From an uncultured Lachnospiraceae bacterium (lineage in GTDB: Bacteria; Bacillota; Clostridia; Lachnospirales; Lachnospiraceae): a stretch of 64,000 bases of DNA. Below are positions 52,318-59,967 of the stretch, in pieces. Made by a program: the position numbers and the translations under genes. Each line of letters starts with the position of its first letter. Position 1 is the first letter of the stretch. Where the stretch lies: positions 4,883-68,882 of the forward strand of contig CAJTVL010000015.1 in NCBI GenBank assembly GCA_910579425.1, in the 5' to 3' direction. The notes under the pieces were generated by a model. That model saw only the letters and a list, made by a program, of their open reading frames with translations, was not told where the DNA came from and searched no databases.

Positions 52318-53490
52318 TCAGGCGTAAGCTTTATCCACATCAATCACCGCAAAATAATTTCCCTCCAGTTCTCCGATTTTTTCTTCAATATAGGAAACCA
52401 CCTCGCCGTCCGACAGGGGATAGCCGAAGGGCACCACCACATCAAAAATCAGGTTGGTGTGGGTGGGGCCGTGAACCATGCGAAAATCATGAAACGCCAC
52501 TTTTCCGTCCATTCCCCTGATAATATCCGCCACATGGCTCTTCATCTCGTTGGTCAGCGCGTCATCCACACACACCGGATCCATGTGGATCACGGCGCTG
52601 CAGCTTAGCTCCCTTGCCAGTTTATGTTCGATCAGGTCAATCATATCATGGAGAGCCAGAATATCGCCTGAGGAGGGGACTTCCACATGGACTGAAAGCA
52701 TCACTCTGCCGGGCCCGTAGTTGTGAACCACCAGGTCGTGAAGTCCTAAAACGCCCTGAGCCTTATATTCCATAATGATTCTTTCCACCTTTTTTACAAA
52801 TTCCGGCTCGGGCGGCTGTCCCAAAAGAGGGCTCACCGTATCTTTCATGGCGTCTACCCCTGTCCAGAACACGAAAAGGGCAACTAAAATACCGCACCAG
52901 CCGTCAATCTGGACATTGGCAAACACGGCAAGCAGGGTGGTCGCAAGCACCACTGTAGTAGAAATGCTGTCACTGATACTGTCCTTCGCCGTGGCCATCA
53001 TGGCCGCACTGTCTATTTTTTTTGCCACCATGCGGTTATAAAAAAACATATAAAGCTTCACGCAGATAGAAATAAGTAAAACGACAAGAGCCGCCCCGCC
53101 AGCCCTGACCGGAACGGGATTTATGATTTTGTCCAGGGAAGATTTGAACAGCTCAGCCCCCATAAGCAGGATGAGCACCGAAACTAAAAGCCCGGCAATA
53201 TACTCGATCCTGCCATGCCCAAAGGGATGGTCGCTGTCCGGCTTTTGTCCCGCCATCTTAAAGCCCACCAGCGTAATCACGGAAGACCCCGCATCCGAAA
53301 GGTTATTGAAGGCATCCGCCATGATGGCTATGGAGCCGGAAATCTGGCCCATTACAAATTTAAGGAAGAACAAAAAAATATTGAAGCATATTCCTGCGCC
53401 GCCGCAGAGCATGCCGTATGCCTGCCTTACCCGGGGCATCGAAGTGTCCTGATAATCCTTGATCAACCATTTTGCCAATACTGAAATCAT
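52318..53490 (-). CDS. Cation diffusion facilitator family transporter
   Basis: 390 residues. Six membrane helices; the metal-site motif in helix 2 is IMADAFNNLSDAGSS (Asp-x3-Asp/Asn type), followed by the cytoplasmic HPFGHGRIEYI loop, and helix 5 contains AKDSISDSISTT with the second metal aspartates. A cytoplasmic C-terminal domain (about 215-290) of the ferredoxin-like fold follows, and about 90 additional residues with a similar pattern (VHGPTHTNLIFDVVVP) close the protein. Exports Zn, Mn or Fe in exchange for protons; the metal is not fixed by sequence. Start ATG at 53490 with AGAGGAAAAG. Confidence 0.92.
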   Translation of the reverse strand: MISVLAKWLIKDYQDTSMPRVRQAYGMLCGGAGICFNIFLFFLKFVMGQISGSIAIMADAFNNLSDAGSSVITLVGFKMAGQKPDSDHPFGHGRIEYIAGLLVSVLILLMGAELFKSSLDKIINPVPVRAGGAALVVLLISICVKLYMFFYNRMVAKKIDSAAMMATAKDSISDSISTTVVLATTLLAVFANVQIDGWCGILVALFVFWTGVDAMKDTVSPLLGQPPEPEFVKKVERIIMEYKAQGVLGLHDLVVHNYGPGRVMLSVHVEVPSSGDILALHDMIDLIEHKLARELSCSAVIHMDPVCVDDALTNEMKSHVADIIRGMDGKVAFHDFRMVHGPTHTNLIFDVVVPFGYPLSDGEVVSYIEEKIGELEGNYFAVIDVDKAYA

Positions 53491-53710
53491 ATCTTTTCCT
53501 CTTTTTCATTGAACTTTCCGGCCCGGTTTTACAACATAACCGGAATCCATAATTATCATTCTATTTCATTTCCGCCCAAAATACAATTCCAAAATATATT
53601 TGCACATAAAGGTGTATTCCAAAAAGCGAAAGCATGCTACAATATGCTTATGGCAGATCAGCCATACCGAAAGGAATCTATCATCAGTTGCCAGGTACGG
53701 GAGGTACACT

Positions 53711-55411
53711 ATGCCAAGAGTGATCGGTATCGGACATCAGGATTTTGAAACACTGATCCAAAATGATTACTTTTATATCGACAAGACATACTTTATAAAA
53801 GAATGGTGGGAAAACGGCGATTTTGTCACGCTCATTACCCGCCCCAGACGTTTTGGTAAAACACTGAACATGAGTATGCTGCAGCAATTTTTCTCTTTGG
53901 ATTACAGGGATAAACAACATTTATTTGAGAATCTGTCCATCTGGAAGGAAGAAAAATACCGTGGACTTCAGGGAACTTACCCTGTCATCAGTCTTTCCTT
54001 TGCAAATGTAAAAGAAACTGTTTTTTCAGATGCCCGAAAAGTCATCTGCCAGATCATTGCAGATTTATATCGGAAATATGATTTTTTACTGGAAAGCGGC
54101 CTGCTAAATGCAGAGGAACAAAAGGCTTACCGCCGGGTATCCGCAGATATGGAAAAATATCTGGTATCCGGCTCTTTAAAGGCTTTATCCGATTATCTTT
54201 CCCGCTACTACAGGAAAAAAGTCATCATCCTGTTAGATGAATACGATACCCCTATGCAGGAAGCCTATGTGAATGGTTATTGGAAGGAATTGGCAGACTT
54301 CCTGAAAGGGCTTTTTAATGCCACCTTCAAGACGAATCCTTTCCTTGAACGCGCCATCATGACCGGCATTACCCGGATCAGCAAGGAATCTATTTTTTCG
54401 GAGCTGAATAACCTGACCGTTATCACATCCACATCCGATTTATATTCGGATAGTTTTGGATTTTCCGAAAAAGAAGTCTTCTGCGCGTTAACCGAATATC
54501 AGATGAACGGCCAAAGAGATGAGGTCAAATACTGGTACGATGGATTTACTTTCGGGAAAAAGCATGACATATACAATCCCTGGTCTATTTTGAATTATCT
54601 TAAAACAGGGAAGCTGGCAGCCTATTGGGCCAATACCAGCAGCAATAACCTGGTCGGGAAACTGATCCGTGAGGCCGGAAGTAATGTAAAAATCATCATG
54701 GAAGACCTGCTGAAAGGAAAAGCTTTTCATACGGAAATTGACGAACAGCTTGTATTTAACCAGTTGGATTACCGCGAAAGCGCTATCTGGAGCCTGTTAC
54801 TTGCAAGCGGTTATCTGCGGGTGGAGCGCTTTGCTTTTAACAAAGAACTGGGGCGTGAGGAATACGACCTGACACTCACCAACCGGGAAGTCCGCATGAT
54901 GTTTGAGCGGATCATCCGGGACTGGTTCCTGGAATATACACCGGCCTACAATGAATTTGTCAAAGCCCTGCTTACAGATGACGTAAAAGCAATGAATGCA
55001 TACATGAACAGGGTTGCGCTGGCAACCTTCAGTTTTTTTGACACCGGCAAAACTCCATCCGGCGAAGAACCGGAACGCTTCTATCACGGATTTGTGTTGG
55101 GGCTTTTGGTAGACCTCCGCAGTCGGTATACCTTGACGTCCAACCGGGAGAGCGGCTTCGGAAGATATGATGTGCTGCTTGAGCCCACACATGCGGAAGA
55201 TGATGGAATCATCCTGGAATTTAAGGTGCAGGACAGTAAGGAAGAAAAAGAACTCTCCGATACCGTAAAAGCCGCCCTGGAACAGATAAAAGAAAAGGGA
55301 TATGAAGCGGTTCTGACCGCAAAAGGAATCCCTGAGGGTAAAATAAGGAAATATGGCTTTGCTTTTTGTGGGAAAAAGGTTTTGATCGGGAAAGACATGG
55401 GAACAGTATGA
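53711..55411 (+). CDS. AAA-ATPase-like / PD-(D/E)XK nuclease-fold protein
   Basis: 566 residues from the ATG at 53711 (MPRVIGIGHQDFE), which has GGGAGG upstream; the ORF begins 37 codons earlier without an RBS. The N-terminal AAA-ATPase-like domain has YFYIDKTYFIKEWW, a Walker A variant LITRPRRFGKTLNMSML and Walker B region VIILLDEYDTPMQEA. The C-terminal part (about 430-560) is a PD-(D/E)XK nuclease-like fold with YDVLLEPT and GIILEFKVQDSKEEKEL. This family is common and multicopy in gut Firmicutes and Bacteroidetes; its function is not established. It is flanked by AT-rich sequence, a palindrome and PadR-MATE genes, suggesting an accessory island. Confidence 0.88.
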   Translation: MPRVIGIGHQDFETLIQNDYFYIDKTYFIKEWWENGDFVTLITRPRRFGKTLNMSMLQQFFSLDYRDKQHLFENLSIWKEEKYRGLQGTYPVISLSFANVKETVFSDARKVICQIIADLYRKYDFLLESGLLNAEEQKAYRRVSADMEKYLVSGSLKALSDYLSRYYRKKVIILLDEYDTPMQEAYVNGYWKELADFLKGLFNATFKTNPFLERAIMTGITRISKESIFSELNNLTVITSTSDLYSDSFGFSEKEVFCALTEYQMNGQRDEVKYWYDGFTFGKKHDIYNPWSILNYLKTGKLAAYWANTSSNNLVGKLIREAGSNVKIIMEDLLKGKAFHTEIDEQLVFNQLDYRESAIWSLLLASGYLRVERFAFNKELGREEYDLTLTNREVRMMFERIIRDWFLEYTPAYNEFVKALLTDDVKAMNAYMNRVALATFSFFDTGKTPSGEEPERFYHGFVLGLLVDLRSRYTLTSNRESGFGRYDVLLEPTHAEDDGIILEFKVQDSKEEKELSDTVKAALEQIKEKGYEAVLTAKGIPEGKIRKYGFAFCGKKVLIGKDMGTV

Positions 55412-55427
55412 ATGCGCTGCCGGTGAT

Positions 55428-55496
55428 ATATGCTCTAAATGACTTCTTAATCACGAGGTTTTCTCATGGTTAGTGAAGAACTCATTTAGAGCATAT
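55428..55496. repeat. 69-bp palindrome downstream of the AAA/PD-(D/E)XK gene
   Basis: ATATGCTCTAAATGA (55428-55442) is repeated inverted at 55482-55496 without mismatch. After one mismatch TTCTT/AAGAA continues the stem, leaving a 27-base centre. No T run follows. It could be a small palindromic mobile element (MITE-like) or an RNA stabiliser. Confidence 0.6.
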
Positions 55497-55557
55497 TTCA
55501 TATAAGGAGGCAGAAGAAAGGTATCCTTCCGCCTCTCTTTGTCTGGCGCTGATAGAA

Positions 55558-56112
55558 TCATGTTTCTGTATTATCCAGGCCGGAATTACCGTCATTTTTC
55601 TTCAGCGAAGAAATCCATGTTTCGATTGCCCTGGCAAGAATAAGCTGCTGCTGCAGAACTGCCATTCCATTTTCGGGAACGTCCGGTATATTTTCCTTCG
55701 CAAGAAAGTTTTCTTCCAGATAGGATTTTAATTGCTTGATGTTGCTCTCAATATTTGTCAGACATACATTCTGCTTTTCTTGTGGGAGGCTGTCCAGGTT
55801 TACAATCACAGCATTAAAATCCAGATAAATGTGAATGGACTTTGCGGCAATTTCCAGCATAAGTTTTTCAAATTCCTGCTCTCCCTGCCGGGTTAATGAA
55901 TAGACGGCTTTTTCCGGCATTTTTCCCTCTTTCTCAATACGGCTTTTGATGAATCCTTTTTCTTCCAGTTGAAGGACTTTTTTATAAATTGAGGGAGTGC
56001 TGATTTTTACCCATTTGGATATGTTACGGTACTCAACCAGTTTTTGAATATCGTAGGCGCTTAAAGATTCCCTTTTCAAAATTCCCAGTACAATTAGGTC
56101 GATTGTGGCCAT
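55558..56112 (-). CDS. PadR family transcriptional regulator
   Basis: 184 residues. The winged HTH covers about 1-85: LIVLGILKRESLSAYDIQKLVEY, KISTPSIYKKVLQLEEKGFI and the wing KAVYSLTRQGEQEFEKLM. A C-terminal helical domain (about 95-180) mediates dimerisation. Start ATG at 56112 with AAAGGAGAAC. It is divergent from a MATE gene over a shared promoter region with repeated AT-rich boxes, so it most likely represses itself and the exporter. Confidence 0.92.
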   Translation of the reverse strand: MATIDLIVLGILKRESLSAYDIQKLVEYRNISKWVKISTPSIYKKVLQLEEKGFIKSRIEKEGKMPEKAVYSLTRQGEQEFEKLMLEIAAKSIHIYLDFNAVIVNLDSLPQEKQNVCLTNIESNIKQLKSYLEENFLAKENIPDVPENGMAVLQQQLILARAIETWISSLKKNDGNSGLDNTET

Positions 56113-56131
56113 ATTCGTTCTCCTTTGATAC

Positions 56132-56199
56132 TTGACATATGCTATAAATTATAGTAGTATATTCTCTGTTGCGCAACTATTATAATTTATAGTAATATA
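56132..56199. promoter_or_regulatory. Overlapping divergent promoters with repeated PadR-type boxes
   Basis: Plus strand: TTGACA (56132-56137), 17 bases, TAGTAT (56155-56160) for the MATE gene. Minus strand: TTGCGC (56176-56171), 17 bases, TATAAT (56153-56148) for padR. A 19-base box TATAAATTATAGTAGTATA (56143-56161) recurs with two changes at 56181-56199. Both boxes contain the near-palindrome TATAAWTTATAG. Confidence 0.75.
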
Positions 56200-56235
56200 A
56201 ATAGTAGTATCAGTCAAGCGAAAGGAGAAAACGAC

Positions 56236-57621
56236 ATGAACGAGCAAAGCAAGAAAATGGAACTACTGGGGGCTGTGCCAATACCAAAGGCTCTTTTGGC
56301 GCTGGGACTGCCAACTATGATAGGTATGCTGATTAACGCACTTTATAATCTGGCAGATACCTATTTTGTCGGTGGATTAGGTACGGATCAGATGGGGGCG
56401 GTTACGGTAGCTTTCCCTTTAGGGCAGATTGTTGTCGGCCTGGGGCTGCTTTTCGGGAACGGGGCGGCGGCATATCTTTCCAGACTGTTGGGGCGAGGGG
56501 ATAAAGATACCGCTGATAAGGTAGCCAGCACAGCTTTATACAGCAGCGTATTAATTGGGGCGATTGTTATTATAGGCTCCGTCATATTTCTGAAACCCAT
56601 ATTAAATCAGATAGGCGCATTGGAAAGCGTTATGCCTTATGCGATTACCTATACCAGCATTTACATCACGTTTTCCATTTTTAATGTTTTCAATGTCACC
56701 ATGAATAATATCGTGTCAAGTGAGGGAGCCGCAAAGACAGCCATGTGTGCATTGATGGCCGGCGCTGTCCTGAACGTGATATTAGACCCTATTTTTATCT
56801 ATGTCCTGAATCTTGGAGTTGCCGGCGCAGCCATTGCCACCGCCATTTCTCAAGTGATTTCCACGGTGGTTTACCTGTGCTATATCTTCCGGAAAAAAAG
56901 CATATTTCATTTTCGTATGAAAGACTGTTGCTTTTCAAAGGAGATAATGTCTGAAATTTTGAAAATAGGGATTCCCACATTGCTCTTTCAGGTTCTGACC
57001 AGTATGTCAATCAGCATGATAAACAATGGGGCAAAAGAATATGGCGGCTCTGCCCTTGCTGCCATGGGGCCGCTTACAAAAATTATGTCCATGGGAACTT
57101 TGATTGTTTTCGGTTTCCTGAAAGGATTTCAGCCAATCGCCGGATTCAGCTACGGAGCAAAAAAGTTTGACCGCTTGTATGAAGCGATTAAAACCTCCGT
57201 TCTGTGGTCAACCATATTCTGTGTGGTTTTTGGTTTGATAGCTGCTATATTCCCGTCACAGATTATGGCATTGTTTACAAAAGGAGATACCGAAATGATT
57301 CGGATTGGTGCGGCTGCGCTACGGGCAAATGGTCTGTCATTTATCCTTTTTGGATTTTATACCGTGTACTCCTTCCTGTTTCTTGTAATGGGAAAAGCAA
57401 AAGAGGGCTGCTTTCTTGGCGCTTGCCGACAGGGAATCTGCTTTGTGACGGTTATCTGGTTCCTGCCAGGGATTTTAGGATTAAATGGTGTCATTTACGC
57501 CCAGCCGGTTGCTGATGTTCTGGCCGCCATTATCACTGTTTTTATGGCTTTGAATCTTCACAAAAAACTGTCCGTTGAAGAATCCTGTATGGCTTTGCAA
57601 TCAGGAACACCGGAAAAATAG
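56236..57621 (+). CDS. MATE family efflux transporter (MepA-like)
   Basis: 461 residues, twelve predicted helices. Begins GLPTMIGMLINALYNLADTYFVGGLGTDQMGAVTVAFPLG, with Glu-containing IVSSEGAAKTAM in the first half and GFQPIAGFSYGAKKFDR in the second, similar to MepA-type multidrug exporters. Start ATG at 56236 with AAAGGAGAAAACGAC. Probably induced when the divergent PadR regulator binds a drug. More AT-rich than the housekeeping block. Confidence 0.93.
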   Translation: MNEQSKKMELLGAVPIPKALLALGLPTMIGMLINALYNLADTYFVGGLGTDQMGAVTVAFPLGQIVVGLGLLFGNGAAAYLSRLLGRGDKDTADKVASTALYSSVLIGAIVIIGSVIFLKPILNQIGALESVMPYAITYTSIYITFSIFNVFNVTMNNIVSSEGAAKTAMCALMAGAVLNVILDPIFIYVLNLGVAGAAIATAISQVISTVVYLCYIFRKKSIFHFRMKDCCFSKEIMSEILKIGIPTLLFQVLTSMSISMINNGAKEYGGSALAAMGPLTKIMSMGTLIVFGFLKGFQPIAGFSYGAKKFDRLYEAIKTSVLWSTIFCVVFGLIAAIFPSQIMALFTKGDTEMIRIGAAALRANGLSFILFGFYTVYSFLFLVMGKAKEGCFLGACRQGICFVTVIWFLPGILGLNGVIYAQPVADVLAAIITVFMALNLHKKLSVEESCMALQSGTPEK

Positions 57622-57676
57622 GAACTGTCATAATGGGTAAGGTATGCTGATTTCTAAAGCCAGACGCATAATGCGG

Positions 57677-57712
57677 AGAGCCTGCTTCCTTTGGTATGGG
57701 AATGCAGGCTCT
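57677..57712 (+). terminator. Probable terminator after the MATE gene
   Basis: AGAGCCTGC (57677-57685) pairs with GCAGGCTCT (57704-57712) around an 18-base loop, followed by a short TTTC. Lies 56 bases after the MATE stop. Confidence 0.65.
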
Positions 57713-57791
57713 CTTTCATGTTATGTATCAGATTCAATTCCTTTACAAAATATCTCTGGAGAAGGAAATTTGCAGATAATGAAAAATGTGG

Positions 57792-57820
57792 TTGACAAAT
57801 CCATTGAAACAGCGTATGTT
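57792..57820 (+). promoter_or_regulatory. Strong predicted promoter of the exporter leader
   Basis: -35 TTGACA (57792-57797), 17-base spacer, -10 TATGTT (57815-57820), followed by a leader ORF and a terminator before the ABC exporter pair. Confidence 0.7.
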
Positions 57821-57862
57821 AGATTTGTATCTATTCACCGGCACACAAGAAAGGAGGGTATT

Positions 57863-58009
57863 ATGATCACTGTACGTTTTAACTTAAATTCTGTAGGTTC
57901 AAATTTAATAAGATGTTCAAGATTTACATTACCTGACTGCCTGTGCTGGTTTGATCACTTTTTCCGAAGGCAACGTGTGACAGATTCTCTGCCCTTTTTC
58001 CGGAAGTAA
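57863..58009 (+). CDS. Putative leader peptide (48 aa) upstream of the heterodimeric ABC exporter
   Basis: The ATG at 57863 follows GAAAGGAGGG and reads MITVRFNLNSVGSNLIRC ... CLCWFDHFF ... SLPFFRK, stopping at 58009. It is basic and has three Cys. It is flanked by a near-consensus promoter and a terminator 32 bases after its stop. B. subtilis bmrCD, a heterodimeric multidrug ABC exporter, is controlled by translation of a similar-sized leader (BmrB). This may be a functional analogue; I cannot claim sequence homology. A longer 121-codon reading from 57644 runs through the terminator and is not supported. Confidence 0.55.
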   Translation: MITVRFNLNSVGSNLIRCSRFTLPDCLCWFDHFFRRQRVTDSLPFFRK

Positions 58010-58040
58010 TTTCACACCAAACAGATTATGCAGCTTTCTG

Positions 58041-58071
58041 CAGCCACGGTAATTGCCGTGGCTGTTTTTTT
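58041..58071 (+). terminator. Terminator/attenuator before the ABC exporter
   Basis: CAGCCACGG (58041-58049) pairs with CCGTGGCTG (58056-58064) around a 6-base loop, followed by eight T. A second small hairpin TGCAG/CTGCA overlaps its 5' arm, a possible alternative fold. Confidence 0.85.
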
Positions 58072-58108
58072 ACATAAGGACAGTTCGCGAAGCGTACTGT
58101 CCGTTGTT

Positions 58109-58176
58109 TGCGCAGGCCCATGCACAAAGCGCTACAGCGCTTGGAAATATGCCGCAAAAGCGGCGCGCGAGTAAGG
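58109..58176 (+). repeat. Interspersed element, copy C
   Basis: 68 bp starting TGCGCAGGCCC, identical in its first 11 bases to copy A, and ending GCGCGCGAGTAAGG. The middle has two perfect hairpins, AGCGCT/AGCGCT and GCCGC/GCGGC, replacing the middle of copy A. A GGACAGT/ACTGTCC hairpin (58078-58102) lies between the terminator and the element. Confidence 0.6.
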
Positions 58177-58233
58177 AGAAAAGCAAGTAACTGACGCCCC
58201 AATTTACAGGCGTTGGCAGAATGGAGGATTACT

Positions 58234-59967
58234 ATGAAAAAAGTATCAACTTATATCTGGGAGCACAAATTTGCTTATCTGCTGGCCTTTTTGTCGCTGG
58301 TCATCAGTGTGGCTCTGGATATGCTCTCGCCCCAGCTCACCCGTCGGATTGTGGACGACGTGATCCTGGGCGGAAAAACGGAAATCCTCACCCCCCTGCT
58401 GGCGGGAATCCTGCTGGTGGGCCTGGGCCGGTGCGTTTTTCAGTACATAAAGGAATTTACCTGCGACACGGCCGGCTCCAAAATCTCCGCCGATCTGCGC
58501 CGGGATCTGTTCCGCCACGTCCAGTCCCTGAGCGCAGAGTTCTTTGACCGCACAGGCACCGGGGAATTGATGAGCCGGGTAAAGGACGACGTGGACAGGA
58601 TATGGGACGGCCTTACCTATGTGGGAATGCTGATCACGGAAGTGGTGGTACATACCTCCATCGTCCTCTTCTGCATGTACAGTCTGAACTGGCGGCTGGC
58701 AATTCTCCCCACGGCCTGCATGGCCATCGCCGCCGGCATCGCCATTTTTATGGAAAAAAAGCTGGATGAGGTTTATGAAGCTATCAGCGAGGAAAATGCC
58801 GCCCTGAACACCGTGGCAGAAGAAAATCTGGCGGGAGTTCGGACCGTGAAGGCCTTTGCCCGGGAAAAACACGAGATTACCAAGTTCTTTTCCCACAACC
58901 AGCGCTACTACGACCTGAATATGAAACAGTCCAGGCTGTTTGTAAAATACCATCCCTGCCTCTCCCTGATCACCAAGCTGCTTCCCCTTGCGGTTCTTTT
59001 GTTCGGAGGCTTTCTGGTAAAGGATGAAAAAATGACATTAGGCTCCTTAAGCGCCTTTATCCAGTATTCCACCAATATTGTGTGGCCTATGGAAATGCTT
59101 GGCTGGCTCACCAACTCCCTCTCCTCGGCAGTGGCTTCCAACCGGCGGATCAAAAAACTCTACCAGGAAAAGCCGGCTATCCTGGAAGCGGAAAAGCCCC
59201 AAAAGCTGCCCCGGGTACAGGGAAAGGTCACCTTTTCCCATGTCTCTTTTCACAAGGCGGATCAGCACGAAATCCTCCACGATATTTCTTTTACCGTGGA
59301 ACCGGGAAAAACCGTTGGAATTATGGGCGCCACCGGAGCGGGCAAGAGTTCGCTCATTTATCTGCTGCAACGCCTCTATGACGCCACAGAGGGTTCTATC
59401 TCTCTGGACGGCGTGAATGTAAAAGAACTCACTCTTCACCAGCTGCGCAGCTCCATCTCCGTGGTCATGCAGGATGTTTTCCTGTTTTCAGATACCATTC
59501 TGGAAAACGTCAAGCTGGGGCAGAAAAGCCGGATCAGTCCTGAGGCGGTGCGGGAAGCTGCCGCCAGGGCCCAGGCAAAGGCCTTTATCGAGAAGATGGA
59601 TCAACAATATGACACCGTCATCGGGGAGCGGGGCGTAGGCCTTTCCGGAGGACAAAAACAACGTCTGACCATCGCAAGGGCGCTGGCAAAAAAAATGCCG
59701 GTTCTGGTACTGGACGACTCCACCTCTGCCCTTGACATGGAAACAGAGCAATCCATTCATGAAACTTTAAAAAATTTACCGGACACAACCAAGATTATTA
59801 TCGGGCACCGCATCAGCGCCGTATGCCATGCAGACGAGATTCTAATTCTCGAAAACGGCAGAATCGCTGAAAGGGGGACTCACGAAAGTCTGCTCTCCCA
59901 AAAGGGACTCTATTACCAGACCTATCTCTCCCAGTACGGTGCGCCCAAGGAGGACATTTCAGCATGA
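58234..59967 (+). CDS. Heterodimeric ABC exporter subunit with degenerate catalytic site (BmrC-like)
   Basis: 577 residues from the ATG at 58234 (MKKVSTYIWEHK), with GGAGGATTACT upstream. Six membrane helices cover about 1-310, then the nucleotide-binding domain: Walker A GATGAGKSSLIYLL, Q-loop VMQDVFLFS, signature GLSGGQKQRLTIARAL and Walker B VLVLDDSTSALD. The catalytic Glu is Asp here, while the signature is intact, exactly the asymmetric pattern of BmrC/LmrC-type subunits. Its stop overlaps the next start by four bases. Probably multidrug or lipid export. Confidence 0.93.
   Translation: MKKVSTYIWEHKFAYLLAFLSLVISVALDMLSPQLTRRIVDDVILGGKTEILTPLLAGILLVGLGRCVFQYIKEFTCDTAGSKISADLRRDLFRHVQSLSAEFFDRTGTGELMSRVKDDVDRIWDGLTYVGMLITEVVVHTSIVLFCMYSLNWRLAILPTACMAIAAGIAIFMEKKLDEVYEAISEENAALNTVAEENLAGVRTVKAFAREKHEITKFFSHNQRYYDLNMKQSRLFVKYHPCLSLITKLLPLAVLLFGGFLVKDEKMTLGSLSAFIQYSTNIVWPMEMLGWLTNSLSSAVASNRRIKKLYQEKPAILEAEKPQKLPRVQGKVTFSHVSFHKADQHEILHDISFTVEPGKTVGIMGATGAGKSSLIYLLQRLYDATEGSISLDGVNVKELTLHQLRSSISVVMQDVFLFSDTILENVKLGQKSRISPEAVREAAARAQAKAFIEKMDQQYDTVIGERGVGLSGGQKQRLTIARALAKKMPVLVLDDSTSALDMETEQSIHETLKNLPDTTKIIIGHRISAVCHADEILILENGRIAERGTHESLLSQKGLYYQTYLSQYGAPKEDISA

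Noticed and set aside
57644..58009. A 121-residue plus-strand protein
   Set aside because: The frame starts without an RBS and runs through the MATE terminator. Only the last 48 codons have a promoter and RBS.
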